A stretch of 10,485 nt of DNA from Candidatus Parcubacteria bacterium (GTDB lineage Bacteria > Patescibacteriota > Minisyncoccia > Phycocordibacterales > UBA1006). The position numbers and the translations under genes were made by a program. The notes under the pieces were generated by a model that was given only the letters and a program-made list of their open reading frames with translations, had not been told where the DNA came from and did no database searches. Within the stretch, counting starts at the first letter, position 1; each line of letters opens with the position of its first letter. Location: the NCBI GenBank assembly GCA_027031875.1, contig JALVPH010000053.1:1-10485 (forward strand), in the 5' to 3' direction. Shown here in pieces: positions 9,885 through 10,485 of the stretch.

Positions 9885-10485
9885 ATGAGACTTCTCTCTA
9901 TTGAAACAAGTTGCGACGAGAGTGCCATTTCTCTCGTTGAGATAGATAAGGCACAAGATAATTTCTCTGTGCTTGCTGATATCACTATTTCTCAAATTGA
10001 GACACACATTCCTTACGGAGGTGTTTTCCCTGCTCTCGCAAAGCGCGAACACGCGAAAAACCTCCCTATTATCTTTCAAGAGATTGCGACGCGCTACTCA
10101 GAGGAAGCAATAACACTTGATGAAGAGAAAAGGCGTGCACTCGAAGAAATCCTTCAACGAGAAAAAGGGCTCGCTGAAACTCTCATTTCTCTATTTTCTG
10201 ATGATAATTTTAAACTTCCTCACATCGATGCGATCGCAGTGACAAATGGTCCAGGTCTCTCCCCTGCTCTCTGGACAGGGGTAAATTTTGCGCGAGCGAT
10301 TTCTCTCCTTACAGGAGCTCCTATTTACCCCACAAACCATATGGAGGGACACATTAGTTCAATCCTCCTCAAAGAGAACTACCTTAAGGAAGAACAAGCA
10401 CTCTTCCCTCTCGATTCGTTTTCTTTCCCTATGCTCGCGCTCCTTATTTCGGGAGGACATACACAACTCGTTCTCGTCAAGGGAT
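9885..10485 (+). CDS. tsaD: tRNA N6-threonylcarbamoyladenosine synthase TsaD (3' end cut by window edge)
   Basis: TsaD transfers the threonylcarbamoyl group to A37 of tRNAs that read ANN codons, working with TsaB and TsaE in bacteria. The visible 200 residues begin MRLLSIETSCDES, the standard ASKHA phosphate-binding start. They contain HIPYGGVFPALAKREH (41-56), NGPGLSPALWTG (121-132), the metal-binding NHMEGH (151-156, histidines 152 and 156) and LISGGHTQL (187-195). Compared with the E. coli protein there is an extra charged helical segment at about residues 72-105 (including EEKRRALEEILQREKGL), between the conserved REH region and the HIDAIAV strand. The catalytic core residues seen are intact. 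The start is fixed by the conserved N-terminus. The C-terminal half is beyond the window. Confidence 0.96.
   Translation, partial: MRLLSIETSCDESAISLVEIDKAQDNFSVLADITISQIETHIPYGGVFPALAKREHAKNLPIIFQEIATRYSEEAITLDEEKRRALEEILQREKGLAETLISLFSDDNFKLPHIDAIAVTNGPGLSPALWTGVNFARAISLLTGAPIYPTNHMEGHISSILLKENYLKEEQALFPLDSFSFPMLALLISGGHTQLVLVKG

Overview
The window reads as chromosomal DNA from a Candidate Phyla Radiation (Patescibacteria) bacterium, most likely of the Parcubacteria group. This placement is an inference. It rests on moderate-to-low GC, the standard code with TGA as stop, very compact genes, several one- or two-helix membrane proteins without recognisable families, a short RsmI, a TsaD with an extra helical insertion, and tRNA genes without an encoded CCA end. 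No 16S gene is present to confirm it.

Layout. Positions 1-1553 (minus) hold the N-terminal three quarters of the RecG helicase. A 273-base divergent spacer follows, with two DnaA-box-like 9-mers and a row of three perfect hairpins that looks like a small RNA or an attenuated leader. A bacterial eRF1/Pelota-like (baeRF-type) protein then runs to 2978. Next comes a structured, gene-free stretch and tRNA-Leu(GAG) on the minus strand. A plus-strand block follows: two-helix membrane protein, rsmI, a second two-helix membrane protein, and a CtpA-type S41 protease. It ends in a terminator that includes the protease stop codon. A small lipoprotein gene (minus) with its own promoter and terminator is followed by about 500 bases of REP-like repeats. 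After that come rplI, a 38-residue membrane microprotein on the minus strand that shares the rplI terminator, an FtsB/DivIC-like protein, an acidic-tailed one-helix protein and the GTPase YsxC/EngB. The last part has a lone REP-like hairpin, tRNA-Glu(UUC) on the minus strand, and the start of tsaD, which is cut by the window end.

How the genes relate. The theme is translation and its maintenance: rRNA methylation (RsmI), ribosome assembly (YsxC), L9, tRNA modification (TsaD), two tRNAs and a release-factor-like protein. Cell envelope and division genes (CtpA, FtsB-like, small membrane proteins) and one recombination helicase are mixed in. Most genes appear to be transcribed singly or in short runs. 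Several start codons lie about 7 bases after a -10-like hexamer and have no clear Shine-Dalgarno sequence, which suggests many leaderless or nearly leaderless mRNAs.

The most interesting items are the three-hairpin RNA at 1676-1781, with a C-rich apical loop, directly upstream of the baeRF gene; the recurrent leaderless-type promoter spacing; the hidden 38-residue microprotein whose promoter overlaps that of the FtsB-like gene; and the composite REP-like array at 6738-7100.
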